Source of the DNA: Paenibacillus_AR mesotrionivorans
GTDB lineage: Bacteria; Bacillota; Bacilli; Paenibacillales; NBRC-103111
Direction: 5' to 3'
DNA length: 64,000 nt
Assembly: GCF_046098205.1 (NCBI RefSeq)
Contig: NZ_JBJURJ010000013.1
Span: forward strand, 124,001-188,000
Below, piece by piece: positions 48,912-57,014 of the stretch (within the stretch, counting starts at the first letter, position 1; each line of letters begins with the position of its first letter). A program made the position numbers and the translations under genes. The notes under the pieces were generated by a model. That model ran no database searches. It worked only from the letters and a program-made list of their open reading frames with translations, and had not been told where the DNA came from.

Positions 48912-49787
48912 TCAGCCGCCTTTTTTCTTCACCGGAATCCAGATTTCGCTTTTGTAATCCGGCTTGGACGTGTCCTTGCTTTCATTCCACAGCATCTCCG
49001 GGCCAGGCGCGGCCTCGTATCCGGACATGGGAAACCATTCGGCATAGATGCTTCCCCAGACCTTTTGCAGCGTCTCCGGAAAAGGCCCCACCGCCGTAAA
49101 CACAGCCCAGGCTCCCGCAGGAACGGCGAGGCTCTCCCACTTCCCTGCAGGCGGCGCATCCACCGCTACCCCGATATAATGGTCCAATTCGCCGCCATCG
49201 GCGCGGCCTTCGGAGAAGTTCAGCGAAGCGCTGACCAATCCGGCAGGCTCCACATTGGACAGCCCCTTCAGCTCCACAATGTCTTCCATAGTCAGGCTGG
49301 CCCACATTTTGGCGATCTCCGGATTCACTCCATTGTATTGAAGCGGTACTCTTTTGTGCAAACCTGTAATAGAGAATGCTTCCTTTTCGATGATGCGGTA
49401 ATCCATATCATTTCCTCCCGTAACGGTTAATTGAAAGGTCATGGGCGGAACGGCCTTCAGGCTGGCTCCGGGTTTTCTGGCCTCGGTAGGAGTCAAGCCG
49501 TGAAGATTCTGGAACGCTCTGGTGAACGCATCCGGCGAATCGTAGCCATATTTCAGAGCCAGATCAATGACCTTGACTCCCGTGTCCCGAAGCTCCAGCG
49601 CCGCCTGCGCCAGCCGCCTGCGCCTGATGTATTCCCCCAGCGGCAGTCCGCTTAGAAAAGAAAACATCCTGCGGAAGTGATATTCCGAGCAGCAGGCCAG
49701 TTGGCCCACCCGGTCAAAATCAATCTCTTCCTCCAAATGGGCTTCGATATAACGCATGGCTTCGTTCAGCTGCATAAGCGGCTCCAT
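48912..49787 (-). CDS. AraC-type DNA-binding domain fused to GyrI-like effector domain (paralogue 1)
   Basis: A 291-residue regulator. Residues 1-105 are AraC helix-turn-helix units (DFDRVGQLACCSEYHFRRMF; KVIDLALKYGYDSPDAFTRA). Residues about 135-290 are a GyrI/BmrR ligand domain (SGYEAAPGPEMLW, EIWIPVKK). The start is ATG 49787 with GGAGG 9 nt upstream. It is closely similar to the gene at 51095-51967 and the two flank a TipA-like MerR gene. The ligand is unknown; planar or cationic drugs bind related domains. Confidence 0.85.
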   Translation of the reverse strand: MEPLMQLNEAMRYIEAHLEEEIDFDRVGQLACCSEYHFRRMFSFLSGLPLGEYIRRRRLAQAALELRDTGVKVIDLALKYGYDSPDAFTRAFQNLHGLTPTEARKPGASLKAVPPMTFQLTVTGGNDMDYRIIEKEAFSITGLHKRVPLQYNGVNPEIAKMWASLTMEDIVELKGLSNVEPAGLVSASLNFSEGRADGGELDHYIGVAVDAPPAGKWESLAVPAGAWAVFTAVGPFPETLQKVWGSIYAEWFPMSGYEAAPGPEMLWNESKDTSKPDYKSEIWIPVKKKGG

Positions 49788-49870
49788 ATTGTTCAGCCTC
49801 CTTTCATATTCATCGTAACAGGAAGATGGATTAGGCTTCCCGACATATCCGGAACGGATCTTGCAGGACA

Positions 49871-50620
49871 CTATTCATGAACGGCAGCGTAAGCCTCTGA
49901 GGCGGCCCCCAAATAATAGGATAACCCGATCTGCTGGCTCTCCAGCATGCTCCGGTGGAAATCATCCTCCCGGAAAAACCGTGTCTGCACGGCAAATTCT
50001 TCTGCAGTTGCGCCCAGTCCATGGTTTCCCAAGAAGGATAAATGGCTGCCGATTAAGCCCAAAATCTGCTGATCGTCGTGCCGGACACCCGTCTGCAGCG
50101 CCTTGGCCATTCCGTCCATAAATGCCGCCGCTTCCGCCGCCAGCTCATTCATCCGGGCGGTTTCCACAGGATTAGCCTCCAGCAGGTCGAACCCGTATTC
50201 CTTCTCCAGATGCTCCGACTGCTCACGGAGTGCTTCCTTCCATTCTTCCTCATTATTGAAGCCGCGGAACATGTCCTTTTCGCTCATCGTATCTCCCTTT
50301 CTGCTTGTGGCAATGGAGTGCTGCAATGTGTCAATGATGGTCTCCAACCGGCGTTTGCGAAGTAGCAGCAGTTCCTCTTGGCCTTCCAAAATGGCGGCGC
50401 GGTTGGTTTCGCCTCTTAACAGTTGCCCGATTTCCTCCAGTGTAAAATCCAGCTCCCGGTAAAAAAGTATCTGCTGCAGCCGCTCCAGCTCCGCCTGCCC
50501 GTATAAACGGTACCCGGCCTCCGTAATCCCGCAGGGCAGAAGCAGGCCAATCTTGTGGTAATGATGGAGTGCCTTGACCGTCACTCCCGACAAAACGGAA
50601 ACATCCTTCACGGTGTACAG
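49871..50620 (-). CDS. MerR-family regulator with TipAS-like antibiotic-recognition domain
   Basis: About 249 residues. An N-terminal MerR winged helix (SVLSGVTVKALHHYHKIGLL, YRLYGQAELERLQQI) is followed by a coiled coil and a C-terminal TipAS-type domain (about 130-245; EWKEALREQSEHLEKEYG, HLSFLGNHGLGATAEEF). TipAS domains bind thiopeptides. A GTG at 50611 is 17 nt from GGAGG (50633-50629), too far. An in-frame CTG at 50620 is 8 nt away and gives the typical MerR start (M)YTVKDVS, so CTG is the probable start. A MerR-type promoter (19-bp spacer) lies upstream. Confidence 0.82.
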   Translation of the reverse strand: MYTVKDVSVLSGVTVKALHHYHKIGLLLPCGITEAGYRLYGQAELERLQQILFYRELDFTLEEIGQLLRGETNRAAILEGQEELLLLRKRRLETIIDTLQHSIATSRKGDTMSEKDMFRGFNNEEEWKEALREQSEHLEKEYGFDLLEANPVETARMNELAAEAAAFMDGMAKALQTGVRHDDQQILGLIGSHLSFLGNHGLGATAEEFAVQTRFFREDDFHRSMLESQQIGLSYYLGAASEAYAAVHE

Positions 50621-50644
50621 ATGGTGTACCTCCTTTCTGAAAAC

Positions 50645-50675
50645 AGAATAAGGCCTCCTCTTAGGTGAGGGTCAA
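50645..50675 (-). promoter_or_regulatory. MerR-type promoter with 19-bp spacer and internal dyad
   Basis: On the minus strand TTGACC (50675-50670) and TATTCT (50650-50645) are separated by 19 bp, longer than the usual 17. A CCTC-N6-GAGG dyad fills the spacer. This is the layout at which MerR regulators act by twisting the DNA. It would autoregulate the TipA-like gene. Confidence 0.7.
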
Positions 50676-50684
50676 CAGGTACGG

Positions 50685-50712
50685 AAAAAATCCTGCTTTT
50701 GCAAGCAGGATT
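50685..50712 (-). terminator. Intrinsic terminator after the small membrane protein gene
   Basis: On the minus strand AATCCTGCTT and AAGCAGGATT form a perfect stem with a 4-nt loop and are followed by four T. It separates the small gene from the MerR promoter. Confidence 0.85.
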
Positions 50713-50731
50713 CCCTGGTTCTGGCTCCGGA

Positions 50732-50920
50732 TTATTTGCGCCGGGATTTGGTCATACGGATATACAGAATGAGTGCCGCCAGGACCATGCTCATAAAACC
50801 CATATTTTCTGCCGCTGCCGCCTCCATCCCTAGCAGACCGCATACAAGAGTCACCAGGTTTTTTACCAAAAGAGCGGTTACAATCAGCAGAATCGGGCGC
50901 ATGTAATTATATTTTCTCAA
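50732..50920 (-). CDS. Small two-helix membrane protein
   Basis: A 62-residue protein. Two hydrophobic segments (ILLIVTALLVKNLVTLVCGLL-like, and FMSMVLAALILYIRM) flank a short polar loop, and the protein ends KSRRK. The start is TTG 50920 with AGGAGG 7 nt upstream, convincing for such a short gene. It is transcribed alone from the divergent region shared with the AraC-GyrI gene at 51095 and ends at the terminator 50685-50712. I recognise no family. Confidence 0.7.
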   Translation of the reverse strand: MRKYNYMRPILLIVTALLVKNLVTLVCGLLGMEAAAAENMGFMSMVLAALILYIRMTKSRRK

Positions 50921-51094
50921 CGTCGAACCTCCTGTGGGTTGTATATACTTTCATTATACATGGTACAAGGGGGTAGATGCACTACCAGCCCTTTTCCATA
51001 GCGGGTATAATAAAGACCATGATCATTTCGGGTCGGCTGCTGCACGGTTTTTCCGCTGCGGTCCTGATACACTGGGTTTACAGGAGGAGATGCT

Positions 51095-51967
51095 ATGGAG
51101 TGGCTGGACCGGATGAAAAGTGCCATGGACTATATCGAAAACCATCTTGAAGAGGAGGTGGACCCGGCGGAAGCGGCCAAACGCGCCTGCTGCTCGGTGA
51201 CCCATTTCCAGCGGATGTTTTCGTTCATAACGGGCGTTCATCTGTCCGAGTATATCCGGCGCAGACGGCTGACGCTGGCAGGCTTCGCGCTGCAGGAGGG
51301 GAACGTCAAGGTGATTGATGTGGCGCTGAAATATGGCTACGACTCGCCGGAGGCATTTTCCCGGGCGTTCAAGCAGCTTCACGGGATCATGCCCACGGCA
51401 GCCCGCGGCAAAGGTGCTGCACTGAAGGCCTTTCCCAGGCTCTCCTTCCATATTTCAATCCGAGGAGATGTAGAAATGAATTATCGTATTGAGGAAAAGC
51501 AGCCTTTTAAAATGGCCGGGCTTACAGCTGACATGGACTGCGCCAACGGCAAGCAGTACGCAGATATCCCCAAGATGTGGGAGACGGGGTTTGCGGACGG
51601 TTCGTTGGAACGTCTCAGCAACCATTTCGGGCTGGACAAAAACAAGGATATGCTTCATGCAGCGCTGTACAACTTCCGTGAACGGTATTTTACGTATATG
51701 ATCGGAGCCGTGGTACCGGTGGAAGCTGACACGGGCAGCTTTGCCGTGCTGGAGGTGCCAGCGCTGACGTGGGCGATTTTCCCTACCGGAGAGCATACGG
51801 ATGAACAAACCACCGAGGCCATTCAAGCAGTATGGAAACGGATCTATCCGGAATGGTTCCCCACCTCGGGGTATGAGCATGCGGAGGGCCCCGAGTTCGA
51901 GATGTACCATAATCTGGGCAACGGCCGCTACGTCTCCGAAGTGTGGATTCCCGTTGTGAAAAAGTAA
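51095..51967 (+). CDS. AraC-type DNA-binding domain fused to GyrI-like effector domain (paralogue 2)
   Basis: A 290-residue regulator, closely similar to the protein encoded at 48912-49787 (shared YIE-HLEEE, KVIDVALKYGYDSPEAFSRAF, SGYEHAEGPEFEMY and EVWIPV stretches). The N-terminus is an AraC DNA-binding domain (KRACCSVTHFQRMFSFI), the C-terminus a GyrI-like ligand domain. AGGAGG precedes the ATG, and a TATAAT box lies about 80 nt upstream (about 51006). A terminator follows at 51978. Either copy could respond to a drug-like ligand; the targets are unknown. Confidence 0.85.
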   Translation: MEWLDRMKSAMDYIENHLEEEVDPAEAAKRACCSVTHFQRMFSFITGVHLSEYIRRRRLTLAGFALQEGNVKVIDVALKYGYDSPEAFSRAFKQLHGIMPTAARGKGAALKAFPRLSFHISIRGDVEMNYRIEEKQPFKMAGLTADMDCANGKQYADIPKMWETGFADGSLERLSNHFGLDKNKDMLHAALYNFRERYFTYMIGAVVPVEADTGSFAVLEVPALTWAIFPTGEHTDEQTTEAIQAVWKRIYPEWFPTSGYEHAEGPEFEMYHNLGNGRYVSEVWIPVVKK

Positions 51968-51977
51968 GGCGAAGCTC

Positions 51978-52022
51978 AAAAAACCTCTCCTGCGCGGCCC
52001 GGTGCCGTAAGGGGAGGTTTTT
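51978..52022 (+). terminator. Intrinsic terminator of the AraC-GyrI gene
   Basis: AAAAAACCTCTCC pairs with GGGGAGGTTTTT around a GC-rich loop; it is 11 bp after the stop. Confidence 0.82.
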
Positions 52023-52033
52023 GGGGTTGGGTT

Positions 52034-52232
52034 TAACTCGGTTTTGAGGGGTGAGACTGAACTCGGTTTTTCGAGTTTAATCCGGCTCTGGGCCCGGGTT
52101 TGGGCACTTTGTACTCGGTTTTTCGAGCTTAATTCGGCCCCAGGGTCCGCGTTGGGCATATTGTACTCGGTTTTTCGAGTTAAAGCAGCTCTTAGCACGG
52201 TTTTGGGCGTTTTATACTCGTTTTTTCGAGTT
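52034..52232. repeat. Direct array of ACTCGGTTTTTCGAGTT palindromes, 51-52 bp period
   Basis: Four full copies of a 17-bp palindromic motif start at 52061, 52113, 52165 and 52216 (spacing 52, 52, 51). A partial copy (ACTCGGTTTTGAG) is at 52037. The spacers are diverged relatives of each other (GGCTCTGGGCCCGGG-like), so this is a decayed 52-bp tandem repeat in which the palindromic core stays conserved. Confidence 0.88.
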
Positions 52233-52262
52233 CATTGAGTTCGTTGCGCTCCTTCAGTGCGT

Positions 52263-52994
52263 CTACGGCCTATGCGCATAGATTGCCGCCGAAGAAACGA
52301 TCTGCATGTCCGTCATCATCGGTTGGAAGCAGTCCACCACAAAGCCTGCCTCCAGCAGCTCCTTCCGATAACCCGCCTCCGTCTTCGCCCGGGCCGGGAC
52401 CATAGGAATCTGCACTTCAACCTGCGCATCGGCAGGTCCGGCGCAGCGGGTCTGGGGCGTCCGGTAATCATCTCCGGTAAGCTTCAGCCAGCGTTCAAAG
52501 GAATCCACCGGGCTGTCATCCGCATGCTCTCGGTAAGATTCCCGGAACAGAAAGAAGGGCGCACCGTTTTTCAGACAGGAGTGAACATTCTGCAAGTAAG
52601 CAGCTCTGTCCGCATCCACCACCAACATGTGGAAGCCCATCACATCCAGGGCAGCGTCATATTGCCCCTCCACCGGTTCATGCGCCATGTCCAAAACGGT
52701 CACCTTTGCCCCGGGATAACCCGCCAAGGCGGCTCGGGCTTTGGCGACAGCCGAGGGAGCCACATCCACTCCGTGATACAGGCAGCCCAGCTGGGACAAG
52801 ATGACTCCGGATGCCCCTTCCCCGCAAGCAAACTCCACAACCCGTTTCCCTCTCAGATTGCAGCGATCCACCCATTCAGTCAAGCTGGCCCGAAGCCCAA
52901 CATCATCCTCCCCATGCCCCCATCTCTCCACTCCTGCCTCATACACCAGCTTGTATCGCTCTTCATAAACCAGGTAATAGGTTTTTTCGTCCAT
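52263..52994 (-). CDS. Class I SAM-dependent methyltransferase
   Basis: A 243-residue methyltransferase. Motif I VVEFACGEGASGVIL (about residues 52-66) is the SAM-binding glycine-rich loop, followed by an acidic residue in YHGVDVAPSAVAKA (motif II). The DMAHEPVEGQYDAAL stretch fits motif III/post I. The substrate is unknown. GGAG precedes the ATG at 52994. It is a single-gene unit, convergent with the repeat array at 52034-52232. Confidence 0.85.
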   Translation of the reverse strand: MDEKTYYLVYEERYKLVYEAGVERWGHGEDDVGLRASLTEWVDRCNLRGKRVVEFACGEGASGVILSQLGCLYHGVDVAPSAVAKARAALAGYPGAKVTVLDMAHEPVEGQYDAALDVMGFHMLVVDADRAAYLQNVHSCLKNGAPFFLFRESYREHADDSPVDSFERWLKLTGDDYRTPQTRCAGPADAQVEVQIPMVPARAKTEAGYRKELLEAGFVVDCFQPMMTDMQIVSSAAIYAHRP

Positions 52995-53176
52995 GGCAGC
53001 TCCTTTTTTTTGTTTTCACAATCGGCTATCCATCGTACCATCAACCAGAAGAGCAATCAATACTTTACAAAAAAGGAAAATACCCGCCACACGCTTCTAT
53101 TGAAGAAGATAGGCAATTTGTTCTGCCGAATGTTATGATGCTGGTAATATTTCTTTTTATAAAAGGAGGATTCGCC

Positions 53177-53551
53177 ATGGGTCAATATACGAAGGAGGAA
53201 ATGGAGGAAGCACTCCGGTCTATCACTTCCACGATTAACAAGTGTGAAAAAGCGCAACAGAAGTTAACGGCAGGTACTTTCCAGCATACAAGGCTTGTCC
53301 GGGAATTAAAGGCATACTATATCTCAATTGCGTTGATCAAAAGGGAATCCATGCGCCTTGTTGGAGAAGAATCATTCGAGGGAGAAATGACGAAGGAAGA
53401 ACTGGAAGAAGCTGTTGAGACAATTGCGTCAATGATAAGACGGTGCCAAGACGTGCTGCCAAAGCTGAAAGCAGGCTCCTCTCAGGAAACACTAACCGTA
53501 CGCCGAATAAAGGCATTCCATATCGCGACTGACTTCATAAAAAAGCTTTGA
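53177..53551 (+). CDS. Small protein made of two homologous helical repeats
   Basis: A 124-residue protein with two similar halves of about 55 residues. The first contains TKEEMEEALRSITSTINKCE and ELKAYYISIALIK; the second contains TKEELEEAVETIASMIRRCQ and IKAFHIATDFIKKL. Both are predicted helical, indicating an internal duplication of a two-helix unit. GGAGG lies 8 nt before ATG 53177; the longer in-frame region upstream is out of context. I recognise no family. It is more AT rich than the neighbours. Confidence 0.7.
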   Translation: MGQYTKEEMEEALRSITSTINKCEKAQQKLTAGTFQHTRLVRELKAYYISIALIKRESMRLVGEESFEGEMTKEELEEAVETIASMIRRCQDVLPKLKAGSSQETLTVRRIKAFHIATDFIKKL

Positions 53552-53602
53552 AAGAATATAAGATTTAATCAAATTGCTAACTTCCCATATGCATAACCCT
53601 TA

Positions 53603-53629
53603 CCGTCTGGAAGTCTTCCGGCGGTTTTT
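53603..53629 (+). terminator. Intrinsic terminator of the duplicated-repeat gene
   Basis: CCGTCTGGAA pairs with TTCCGGCGG (one bulge) and is followed by five T. Confidence 0.7.
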
Positions 53630-53760
53630 GGCGTTTTGGTTTGGCTGAAATCTCTCTATCAGGAAAGCACATTGTGTTAATGGTCGTGTCGGGCTGTTTT
53701 GACTGCACATAAAATAGTTATAGCAATCTTCTTTTATACTAATTGATAGGGGGTGGCAAT

Positions 53761-54861
53761 GTGGGGATCGTGAACCTGGCTTTTAATGGAAGTTTTGAAT
53801 CGGGGCTTTCGGGATGGGTTACACAGAATGCGGTTATAACCACCCAGCAGTCGCATTCTTATATGAATGCTGCACTTATTCCCTCCGCTGCCTCTGGATA
53901 CGTTGGCCAATTTATCTCTGTAACCCCTGGCAGTTCATATGAAATGATGGTGTCATTGGGTAAGGCAGGGACTTCCATCTCGTCGCCAGTGATCATTCAG
54001 GTTTCATACTTCGATGCTTCCTATCAGGATCTGGGTTTGGCTTTGTATATGAGGATTCCGGCAAACAGGCTCCCGGATGTTACAGAAGAGAATTGGCGCG
54101 AAATTTATGCCGCAACCTCCATTTCCCCCGCAGGTACAGCATGGGCATACGTGATTATAAGCACACAAGCCCAGGCGGGAGGGGCACCAATGCTCGTTGA
54201 TGATTTGGTGTTTTTAGCAGCTGCAGGAGTTTCAGGCGCTACCGGCGCCACCGGGCCTGCCGGCCTTGCGGGCAACACAGGCGCCACCGGGCCTACTGGC
54301 CTTGCAGGCACCACCGGAGCCATCGGGCCTGCCGGCCTTATGGGCAACACCGGAGCCACCGGGCCTGCCGGCCTTATGGGCAACACCGGGGCTACCGGGC
54401 CGACTGGTGCTGCAGGCACAAATGCTACAGTACCGCAATCTGCGTTCCGGGCAGAGAGCTACACTACCCTCCAAAGCGTAAGCAGCGGCACCTATGTAAC
54501 CGTATCGTTTCCCAATGAAATATTTGATCTGAATAATGAATACTCGCCTTCCGTTTTTGTCCCTGCACAATCCGGTGTTTACGCCATCTCGGCGAATGTC
54601 GGTTATAATCCATTTAGCAATTCAACGGCAAGTCTTATTTACTTAAGTATAGCGGTCAATAATATCCAGGTGGTTGAGGTTTCAAAGCTGATAGCTGCAG
54701 GGAGCAATGGCGATAATTTTATGAACGTTAATACGATTGCACAATTAAATGCGGGAGATTCCGTTACTGTGCTTTTCATCATTCAAAGTGGACCCTCAGG
54801 CTTTATCATGAGCGTTGGGCGTGCGACAAATTTTGAGGCAGCGAGGTTTCCATCTCCATGA
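53761..54861 (+). CDS. Collagen-like surface protein with NTTRR-F1-like N-terminal domain
   Basis: A 366-residue protein. Residues 1-150 resemble the N-terminal domain that precedes triple-helix repeats in Bacillaceae surface proteins (VNLAFNGSFESGLSGW). Residues about 156-221 are 22 uninterrupted Gly-x-y triplets, rich in GAT, GPA and GNT. The C-terminal 145 residues form a C1q/BclA-like trimerisation domain (VSFPNEIFDLNNEY, FVPAQSGVYAIS). The start is GTG 53761 with GGGGGTG upstream; a TTG at 53743 is a less likely alternative. It probably decorates the exosporium or spore surface; there is no classical signal peptide. Confidence 0.8.
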   Translation: MGIVNLAFNGSFESGLSGWVTQNAVITTQQSHSYMNAALIPSAASGYVGQFISVTPGSSYEMMVSLGKAGTSISSPVIIQVSYFDASYQDLGLALYMRIPANRLPDVTEENWREIYAATSISPAGTAWAYVIISTQAQAGGAPMLVDDLVFLAAAGVSGATGATGPAGLAGNTGATGPTGLAGTTGAIGPAGLMGNTGATGPAGLMGNTGATGPTGAAGTNATVPQSAFRAESYTTLQSVSSGTYVTVSFPNEIFDLNNEYSPSVFVPAQSGVYAISANVGYNPFSNSTASLIYLSIAVNNIQVVEVSKLIAAGSNGDNFMNVNTIAQLNAGDSVTVLFIIQSGPSGFIMSVGRATNFEAARFPSP

Positions 54862-54893
54862 GGCTCCAAGAGGGTTGAACAAGGCTCCGTCCC

Positions 54894-55146
54894 CCGCTAA
54901 CGGAACTTAGAAGCCCTTAAAGGGGATTTTACAGCAATAACAAAACGTAACGGAACTGAGACGCTCTTAGCACACAAAATCCATACAAATTACCGCCAGA
55001 ATCCCAGCTAAGGGGCTCTCAGTTCCGTTAACGTCCCCAAACACCAATTTTTAGGCTGTAAGAGCTCCTGAGTTCCGTTGTAGCTCCAGCCATCGTCTGA
55101 GTTCCGTTGTAGCTCCAGCCAACTACTGAATTTCGTTGTATCTCCC
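54894..55146. repeat. Repeat quartet of the CTAACGG family (54.9 kb) plus extra half copies
   Basis: TAACGG at 54897 and 54947 (50 bp apart, full or near-full motif CTAACGG/GTAACGG) faces CCGTTA/CCGTTG at 55025 and 55075, with 78 bp inside and 50 bp between each pair. Two more CCGTTGTAGCTCC copies follow at about 29-bp spacing to 55136. The 300-bp gap 54862-55161 otherwise holds no gene. Confidence 0.88.
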
Positions 55147-55161
55147 AGCCCCGACTCACGG

Positions 55162-56247
55162 CTAACCTTCCCCCGGAGCCGCTGTCGGCAGCAGAACGGT
55201 AAAGACCGCCCCCGCCCCCGGCCGGCTAGCTACAGAGATGGTGCCTCCGTGCATCTCCACGATCTTGTGTGCGATGGACAGGCCCAGGCCGCTGCCCCCG
55301 CCTGACCGGGTGCGGGATTTGTCCGCTTTGTAGAACCGCTCGAAGATACGAGGCTGGTCCTCTCCGGTAATCCCCGGCCCGTTATCCGCCACCCGCACCG
55401 CTGCATAACCGCCCTCCCGGGAAACGGTGACGTTGATCCTCCCGCCATGTGGAGCGAATTTGATGGCATTATGCAGCAGATTGAGCCATACCTGGCTCAT
55501 TAAGTCCTCGTCAGCGGTAATCACCACCTCCCCGGGCTCCAGATTCATCTCAATATCCTTGGCCTCCCACTGGGGCTCACAGGCCAGAATAAGAGAAATA
55601 AGCTGCTTATCCAGCCTGTAGGTGCCGGGGTGGACGGATGATTTCGCCGAATCCAGCACCGCCAGCTTCATCAGATTGTCGCTGAGCTTGGAGAGCCGGA
55701 TACATTCCGTCTCGATAATATCCAGATAACGCTCCCGCTCCTCCGGGTCCAGCGCACCGCTTTTGAGCGCTTTGGCAAAGCCCATAATCGAGGTTAAGGG
55801 GGAGCCGATCTCATGGGAAACATTGGAGATAAACTCCTGCCGCAGCTCCTCCATCTCCTTCAGATTGGCCGCCATGTCATCAATAGTGGTTACCAGTTGG
55901 GCAAAAGGATGCCGCTCCCGTTCATGCCGCCCTATCTGGTCCAGCATGGGAGCCAGGTCCACCTGAAAATCGCCGCGGGAAATCCGGCGCATCACCTCAA
56001 TCAGCTCGGTAAACAGCTTATGCTCATTGGGCCGGAGAAGCGGCCCGATTATCGAGATGACGACCCCGAACAGAATAAAGCCTAGCACCGCATTGATCTG
56101 AAAGGCCAGCAGGCCGTGCGGCTCCCAGCCCAATCTGCCATAAACAGCTTCGGTCACCATGTACATCCCTGTCCAGCACAGCAGGAGAAACCCGATGACC
56201 ATCAGGACACCGCCGGCAAAATGGAGAACACTTCGTCTGTCCTTCAT
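55162..56247 (-). CDS. Membrane-bound sensor histidine kinase
   Basis: A 361-residue sensor kinase. Two N-terminal transmembrane helices (about 10-32 and 50-72) are followed by a HAMP-like linker. A HisKA domain has the phosphoacceptor H145 in NVSHEIGSPLTS, and an HATPase_c domain has an N box with DLMSQVWLNLLHNAIKFAPH and G boxes VADNGPGI and GGGSGLGLSI. The HEIGSPL sequence is a mild variant of HELRTPL. The extracellular loop is short, so the signal may be in the membrane. It overlaps the response regulator gene by 4 bp. Context next to an ABC exporter suggests drug or envelope-stress sensing. Confidence 0.92.
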   Translation of the reverse strand: MKDRRSVLHFAGGVLMVIGFLLLCWTGMYMVTEAVYGRLGWEPHGLLAFQINAVLGFILFGVVISIIGPLLRPNEHKLFTELIEVMRRISRGDFQVDLAPMLDQIGRHERERHPFAQLVTTIDDMAANLKEMEELRQEFISNVSHEIGSPLTSIMGFAKALKSGALDPEERERYLDIIETECIRLSKLSDNLMKLAVLDSAKSSVHPGTYRLDKQLISLILACEPQWEAKDIEMNLEPGEVVITADEDLMSQVWLNLLHNAIKFAPHGGRINVTVSREGGYAAVRVADNGPGITGEDQPRIFERFYKADKSRTRSGGGSGLGLSIAHKIVEMHGGTISVASRPGAGAVFTVLLPTAAPGEG

Positions 56248-56924
56248 GGCTGGATAACCTCCAGCCGGTAACCCAAACCGCGGATGGTGCTGATCCGGAA
56301 GGTATGGCTCCCCTCCGGGAACCGCTCCCGCAGCCGTTTAATATGCACATCCACCGTCCGCTCATCCCCTTCGTAATCATACCCCCAGATTTGCTCAATA
56401 AGCTGGTCCCGGGTGAAGGTTTTGCCGGGATAACCCGCCAGCTTGAACAGCAGCTCGAATTCCTTCAAGGGGAGCGTAATCTCCTCCGCACCGTCCATAC
56501 ATTGGTACGTGTCCCGCCGGAGCACCAGACTTCCCAGCTGCACCATTTGGGAGGAGAGAATCCGGTACCGCTTCAGAAGCGCCTTGACCCGGGCAACCAG
56601 CACCATGGGGTCGAAGGGTTTGACGATGTAATCGTCCGTGCCCAGGGCAAAACCCTTCACAATCTGGGCAGCCTCCCCCTTGGCGGTCAGCATCAGGAGC
56701 GGCAGATTCTCCTCCTGCTCCCTTAGCTCGCGGCACAGCTCCCAGCCGTCCATACCCGGCATCATAATATCCAGGATCACCAGATCCGCGGGAGTATCCG
56801 CCAGCACAGCCAGAGCCTCCCGCCCATCCGAGGCCTCCAGCACCTCCCAGCCCTCCACCTTAAGAAAATGCCGCACCATTTCACGTATATGCAAGTCGTC
56901 ATCCACGACCAATATCCGGGTCAT
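56244..56924 (-). CDS. OmpR-family response regulator
   Basis: A 226-residue response regulator. The receiver domain has the acidic triad VVDDD at 6-10, the phosphoacceptor D52 in LVILDIMMPGMDG, and K in KPFDP. The C-terminal domain is a winged-helix OmpR/PhoB type ending GLGYRLEVIQP. It is the first gene of the two-component pair and is translationally coupled to the kinase. It lies 91 bp downstream of the ABC permease, separated by a terminator, so co-transcription with the ABC genes is probably partial. Confidence 0.93.
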   Translation of the reverse strand: MTRILVVDDDLHIREMVRHFLKVEGWEVLEASDGREALAVLADTPADLVILDIMMPGMDGWELCRELREQEENLPLLMLTAKGEAAQIVKGFALGTDDYIVKPFDPMVLVARVKALLKRYRILSSQMVQLGSLVLRRDTYQCMDGAEEITLPLKEFELLFKLAGYPGKTFTRDQLIEQIWGYDYEGDERTVDVHIKRLRERFPEGSHTFRISTIRGLGYRLEVIQP

Positions 56925-56983
56925 AACGCCACCTCCACGAAAACCTTGCCTGATATCGCCTAGTCAAGCCTCCCGGCTGCAGC

Positions 56984-57004
56984 AAAAACGCCGTTGCCGG
57001 CGTT
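56984..57004 (-). terminator. Short intrinsic terminator after the ABC genes
   Basis: On the minus strand AACGCCG and CGGCGTT form a 7-bp stem with a 4-nt loop, then TTT. It lies between the permease stop and the response regulator. Confidence 0.7.
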
Positions 57005-57014
57005 CTGCCTTGCC

